Shown: in pieces, positions 8,444-10,934 of the stretch
Layout: every line of letters begins with the position of its first letter
Numbering within the stretch: position 1 is the stretch's first letter
Origin: Candidatus Krumholzibacteriia bacterium
Lineage (GTDB): Bacteria > Krumholzibacteriota > Krumholzibacteriia > LZORAL124-64-63
Direction: 5' to 3'
DNA: 10,934 nucleotides
Assembly (NCBI GenBank): GCA_014859985.1
Contig: JACZKN010000137.1
Coordinates: 1 to 10,934, forward strand
Notes under the pieces: model-generated
Database searches by the model: none
What the model saw: the letters and a program-made list of their open reading frames with translations, nothing else
What the model was told of the DNA's origin: nothing
Made by a program: the position numbers and the translations under genes

Positions 8444-8965
8444 TCAGCCCCGCAGGCGGGCCCGCAACCGGCCGAGCCAGATGTTCAGCGGGTGGTTGCG
8501 GGACAGGAAGGTCAGGACGGGCTGCCGCCGCGGCTCGGCCCGGTCCAGCTGTCCCTGCAGGTAGGGGTCGCCGGCGGCCAGGTCGCGGGCCGTGGCGAAG
8601 CACTCGAAGGCCACGCGCCGGCGCTCGGCCTGCAGGTAGACCATGCCCAGGGCGTAACGGGCGATGGCGTCGTTCGGATTGTCGCGGATGATGGACTGGG
8701 CCAGCTTCTCGGCCTTGGCGAACTGGCGCGCCCGCGCCGCCACGCACACCGACAGGTAGGCCAGGCAGTGGGGGTGGTCCGGCTTGCGGGCCAGGCCCTG
8801 GCGCAGGTACGACTCGGCCTCCCGCACGTCGCCCTTCTCCAGGGCGGCGGCGGCCATGCGCACGATGCTGCGCAGGAAGGCGGCGGCATCGCCGTCCACC
8901 TCGAAGGTGCCGGAGCGGGTGAAGTCGTGGGTGTTGTCCTGCGCCTTCCAGGTGGTCTGCGCCAT
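8444..8965 (-). CDS. Small TPR-repeat protein
   Basis: A 173-residue protein, cytoplasmic as far as visible (no signal peptide or membrane segment), with three tetratricopeptide-like helical pairs at about residues 30-63 (ALEKGDVREAESYLRQGLARKPDHP), 65-97 (AYLSVCVAARARQFAKAEKLAQSIIRDNPND) and 99-132 (AIARYALGMVYLQAERRRVAFECFATARDL). TPRs bind protein partners; none can be named. The C-terminus PVLTFLSRNHPLNIWLGRLRARLRG is short, hydrophobic and basic, and may be a distinct docking tail. I chose ATG at 8965 because GGGGGA lies six bases upstream; an in-frame ATG six bases earlier lies within that spacing. It is transcribed toward the barrel gene, but the barrel has its own promoter in the 121-base gap, so joint expression is uncertain. 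The HAD gene lies divergent upstream. Confidence 0.8.
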   Translation of the reverse strand: MAQTTWKAQDNTHDFTRSGTFEVDGDAAAFLRSIVRMAAAALEKGDVREAESYLRQGLARKPDHPHCLAYLSVCVAARARQFAKAEKLAQSIIRDNPNDAIARYALGMVYLQAERRRVAFECFATARDLAAGDPYLQGQLDRAEPRRQPVLTFLSRNHPLNIWLGRLRARLRG

Positions 8966-9220
8966 GGTCATCCCCCGTCGTGGCCGCAGGGCGGCGTCCG
9001 GCCCCCGCGCGGGGCGGACTTGCGCTTGTATCGGCCGGCGGGCAACCGACTTGAATAATGGGATCCTTAGGGGGAGGCGATGGGGAGCGTGGCCACCTGG
9101 GCTTGGAACCTGGCCGCCGGGGGCCACCACGAGGTTCGCGCTGGGGCGGCGGAGGCTCAGGACCTACATTGGCAGGACGATCCCGGACACGACGACGGCA
9201 CCCCCGCGAGGCCCCGCACC
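8966..9220. other. Divergent intergenic region, TPR and HAD genes
   Basis: These 255 bases hold the control regions of two divergent genes. I find only weak promoter-like hexamers: TACATT at about 9164 on the plus strand, and TTCAAG-N17-GATACA around 9030-9055 on the minus strand. No hairpin or RNA element stands out. Open frames that run through it are continuations of the downstream or upstream genes without ribosome binding sites. Confidence 0.4.
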
Positions 9221-9874
9221 ATGCCCATCCTCGTCACCGACTTCGACGGCACCTTCACCCGCCGCGACTTCTTCGACCTGGTCCTCGAGCGCCAAGGCTC
9301 GCCGGACGGGCACGAGGCCTGGCGCCGCTACCTGGCCGGCGAGCTGACCCACGTGCAGGGGATCGGCGCGGTGTTCGCCTCCCTGCGCACGGACGAGGCC
9401 GGAGCCGACGCCCTTGTGGACGCCCTGGACCCGGCGCCGGGCACGGCGGCGGCGGTCGCGACGCTGCAGGCTGAGGGCTGGGAGGTGGTGATCGCCTCGG
9501 CGGGGTGCCGGTGGTACATCGAGCGGCTGCTTGACCGCATGGGCGTGCGGGGGGTGACCGTGCACGCCAGCCCGGGCGTGTTCGCACCGGAGACGGGTCT
9601 GGTGATGACGCCGGACCCGGACCGGCCGTTCCACTCGGCGGTGTACGGGATCGACAAGCCCGCGGTGGTGCGCGACGCGCTCGGGCGCGATCCGGTGGTG
9701 GCGTACGCGGGGGACAGCAACACCGACCGGGAGGGGGCGCTCATGGTCCCGCCGGGGCGGCGGTTCGCCACCGGGTGGCTGGCCAGGCGGCTGGCCGGCG
9801 ATGCGGTGGTGCACCGTTCGTTCGTGGCCTGGCCGGAGATTGCGGCGGGGTTGGTTGGGGGCGAGGCGACCTGA
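9221..9874 (+). CDS. HAD-superfamily phosphatase, MtnX/phosphoserine-phosphatase-like
   Basis: A 217-residue cytoplasmic hydrolase with all four HAD motifs: I, DFDGT with nucleophile D7 and acid D9; II, S93 in VIASAG; III, K146 in GIDKPAVV; IV, GDSNTD with D165 and D169 for magnesium. The short alpha-helical cap between motifs I and II (about residues 14-75) is the C1 type seen in phosphoserine phosphatase and MtnX (methionine salvage). Substrate is not readable; no methionine-salvage or serine gene lies nearby, so I give only the family. The ATG at 9221 places DFDGT at residues 7-11, the usual distance, with GAGG nine bases upstream (9208-9211). The frame is open 47 codons further up but that stretch is not protein-like. 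No terminator is obvious after the TGA. Confidence 0.88.
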   Translation: MPILVTDFDGTFTRRDFFDLVLERQGSPDGHEAWRRYLAGELTHVQGIGAVFASLRTDEAGADALVDALDPAPGTAAAVATLQAEGWEVVIASAGCRWYIERLLDRMGVRGVTVHASPGVFAPETGLVMTPDPDRPFHSAVYGIDKPAVVRDALGRDPVVAYAGDSNTDREGALMVPPGRRFATGWLARRLAGDAVVHRSFVAWPEIAAGLVGGEAT

Positions 9875-10081
9875 GCTTGTTGGCGTACCGCCGGGTTCAG
9901 GCTGGTCCGGGAACTGCCTTGAGAAGCCGCTTCATCACCGCATCTCTCGGGGGCCGGATAGGAGGTCTTTTAGGGATTGAGTACACACCGGGTCGAGGCC
10001 GGAGCGGCGGGCAATTTGCTTCCCCAAACGACTTTCGGCCGTGCGGCGCGAGGTGGATATCGCCCACCCCCACCCCGTCCC
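9875..10081. other. Intergenic stretch with no convincing gene
   Basis: This is the larger part of the 363 bases between the HAD gene and the HNH gene. An AGGAGG at 9960-9965 stands 11 bases before a TTG at 9977 that opens a 60-codon plus-strand frame to 10159. Its product is low-complexity (YRPPPPRPSAAQEEG) and it overlaps the better minus-strand candidate, so I do not call it. The base composition is a little more even than in the genes. No tRNA or terminator is seen. Confidence 0.4.
10063..10081 (-). other. G-quadruplex motif on the minus strand
   Basis: Plus-strand C-runs CCC (10063-10065), CCCCC (10067-10071), CCCC (10073-10076) and CCC (10079-10081) are separated by 1, 1 and 2 bases. 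The minus strand thus has four G-runs of three or more with very short loops, a canonical quadruplex pattern. It begins directly after the stop of the short minus-strand frame. The motif is certain; folding in the cell is not known. Confidence 0.6.
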
Positions 10082-10228
10082 TCAGCGGCCCAGGAAGAGG
10101 GCCTTGAGGCTGCCCAGGGACTTCTTCTCAACCGGCACTTTGACCTCGCGGCCACGTAGATCATATACGGTCACTTCAACAGGCCCCGCTTCCAACATCG
10201 TGAACCGGTGAGAACTCCCGACGAGCAT
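10082..10228 (-). CDS. Possible short protein or remnant, FlgD/sorting-domain-like (48 aa)
   Basis: ATG at 10228 to TGA at 10082 encodes 48 residues: MLVGSSHRFTMLEAGPVEVTVYDLRGREV, then KVPVEKKSLGSLKALFLGR. The part GPVEVTVYDLRGREV looks like a strand pair from the FlgD Ig-like or C-terminal sorting domains (pattern VxVYDLxGRxV) found at the ends of secreted proteins in FCB-type bacteria. The usual continuation of such domains is missing, and a stop codon closes the frame just upstream of the ATG. It could be a real short gene coupled to the HNH gene, since its ATG is nine bases after the HNH stop, or the decayed tail of a larger gene. It has no visible ribosome binding site. Its codons (GTA, TAT, CTA, CGT) are less GC-biased than those of neighbours, which fits a remnant. 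Confidence 0.35.
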   Translation of the reverse strand: MLVGSSHRFTMLEAGPVEVTVYDLRGREVKVPVEKKSLGSLKALFLGR

Positions 10229-10232
10229 ACCA

Positions 10233-10287
10233 CGCGGTCAGGGCCGGCCGCATCCGGATGATCCGTCCTGGCCCGGCCCTGACCGCG
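10233..10287. repeat. Perfect 15-bp inverted repeat at the 3' end of the HNH gene
   Basis: CGCGGTCAGGGCCGG (10233-10247) is the exact reverse complement of 10273-10287, with 25 bases between. The spacer contains a second perfect palindrome, CATCCGGATG (10251-10260). The HNH stop codon (10238-10240) lies inside the left arm, so the repeat spans the last codons of the gene. It may work as a terminator stem, but lacks a T-run and has a long loop. Confidence 0.75.
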
Positions 10288-10934
10288 CAGCGGGAGCCGT
10301 ACCGGGTGCGATGTCCCCGCACCGCTCATGCCAAACCCGATGACATGCCGAACACAACGTCACCAGGTTCTCCGCCTCGTTGCTTCCCCCACGATGCCGC
10401 GCCACCACATGATGCACCTCCAGATACCGCCGCCGCTCGCACCCCGGCGCCTGGCAGCGGTGGCGGTCGCGCGCCAGGACCTCGCGCCGCACGCGCGGGG
10501 GGATCGTCGTCGTGTTGCGGCCGCCGGGTGTGGCCACGGCCGCGTCGCACTGCAACCGCTCCGCCTCGGCGCGCGCCACGGGCCTGCCGTCCACCTCCAT
10601 GCGGCCGCACCGCGGGCACAGGTGGGCGTGGATCTGGACCGGCGGGCGCACGGCCCCCCGGGGGGCACTCGACTCGCAAGCCTCTGTCGGGATTGAGGTT
10701 GCAACGTCATCCGTTCCCGCCAGCGCATCCAGGGCGTCCAGCAGAACCTCGACCCGCGCACCGGGCAGGCCGCGCCGCTTGCGCAGCCGCTCCCAGGCCG
10801 CCTCCCAGCGCGCGTGCTGCTCGGGCGTGAACACCAGGCCGACGCGCACGGGGACCTCGCGGGCCAGCGCCTCGAGGTGGGCGGCCTCGAGGTCGGCAGC
10901 GTCGAGACCGGCGGGGTCGAGGCCGAGTGGGTCG
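10238..10934 (-). CDS. HNH endonuclease family protein (5' end outside window)
   Basis: The frame is open to the right edge. The GTG at 10849 is internal, since another 28 codons (DPLGLDPAGLDAADLEAAHLEALAREVP) read on upstream, so 231 residues are visible. Counting from that GTG, a charged helical stretch (residues 9-45) is followed by a CPRC zinc-like pair (78-81), then the HNH domain: RREVLARDRHRCQAPGC (C132, C137), LEVHHVVARHRGGSNEAENLVTLCSACHRVWHE with H146/H147, N161, C166, C169, H170 and H174. The two Cys pairs should hold a structural zinc, and the histidines bind the catalytic metal. HNH proteins of this layout (helical N-terminal part with C-terminal HNH, as in the DUF222 group) are frequent and often multi-copy in bacterial genomes; their role is not settled, and mobile or restriction-like functions are possible. 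The tail after residue 178 is low in complexity and ends in a perfect inverted repeat. Confidence 0.85.
   Translation of the reverse strand, partial: DPLGLDPAGLDAADLEAAHLEALAREVPVRVGLVFTPEQHARWEAAWERLRKRRGLPGARVEVLLDALDALAGTDDVATSIPTEACESSAPRGAVRPPVQIHAHLCPRCGRMEVDGRPVARAEAERLQCDAAVATPGGRNTTTIPPRVRREVLARDRHRCQAPGCERRRYLEVHHVVARHRGGSNEAENLVTLCSACHRVWHERCGDIAPGTAPAARSGPGQDGSSGCGRP

Noticed and set aside
7150..8691. Plus-strand open frame of 513 codons antisense to the barrel gene
   Set aside because: It overlaps a gene with a signal peptide, ribosome binding site and promoter on the minus strand, and its translation looks like a compositional shadow.
9040..9062. Plus-strand -10-like TTGAATAATG before the HAD gene
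   Set aside because: The only TTG-type -35 candidate (TTGTAT near 9026) is more than 20 bases away, and the leader would be about 160 bases; too weak to call.
9977..10159. 60-codon plus-strand frame with AGGAGG upstream and TTG start
   Set aside because: The spacing is long (11 bases), the start codon rare, the product low in complexity and without resemblance to known proteins, and it overlaps a more protein-like minus-strand frame.
10233..10934. HNH gene as a group I/II intron or intein endonuclease
   Set aside because: No intron core, intein splice motifs or split host exons are visible in the window; the 5' part lies outside, so this cannot be supported.

Overview
The window is GC-rich bacterial DNA with eight long protein-coding genes, two of them cut by the window edges, one more long gene for a catalase-peroxidase, and one uncertain short gene. 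I see no rRNA, tRNA, CRISPR array or recognisable insertion sequence. The sequence does not fix the organism. The right part (about 5.0 kb to the end) carries a PorV-like outer-membrane barrel, a short-stem TPR protein, a flotillin/NfeD pair and an HNH nuclease of a kind often seen in uncultured didermic bacteria of the FCB/Eisenbacteria/Krumholzibacteriota sort. The left part (1 to about 2.7 kb: two MFS transporters and a CIA30 protein) looks more like proteobacterial accessory DNA. Both placements are inference from protein style.

Layout. 1-713 (+) is the C-terminal half of an MFS transporter (YbfB/YjiJ-like). It faces a complete second MFS transporter (728-1972, -), with only 14 bases between their stops. 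A divergent promoter region (1973-2115) separates that transporter from a CIA30-family protein (2116-2613, +). A 138-base AT-richer spacer holds a good sigma70-type promoter and an OxyR-like spaced motif, followed by katG (2752-4947, +). katG ends at a very strong GC hairpin that also serves the convergent genes on the other side.

5025-8965 is a minus-strand block. Reading in transcription order, it holds a small TPR protein (8965-8444), a PorV/FadL-like outer-membrane barrel (8322-7111) with its own extended -10 promoter, an NfeD-like membrane protein (7032-6451), and a flotillin/SPFH protein (6416-5025). NfeD plus flotillin is the classical membrane-microdomain pair, comparable to yuaF-floT. 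Next is a HAD phosphatase resembling MtnX (9221-9874, +). A 363-base stretch with little coding content follows, holding a possible 48-codon minus-strand reading frame and a G-quadruplex motif. The window ends in an HNH endonuclease (10934-10238, -) that is open at the right edge and whose 3' end lies inside a perfect 15-bp inverted repeat.

How the genes relate: katG is an oxidative-stress defence gene with its own regulated promoter. The minus-strand block looks like an envelope cluster (outer-membrane barrel plus lipid-microdomain scaffold). The remaining genes look like independent units. I did not find convincing evidence of a wholly new system. The points most worth checking are the katG control region, the change in composition and codon use around katG, the barrel-NfeD-flotillin arrangement, and the HNH gene with its 3' inverted repeat and short downstream frame.
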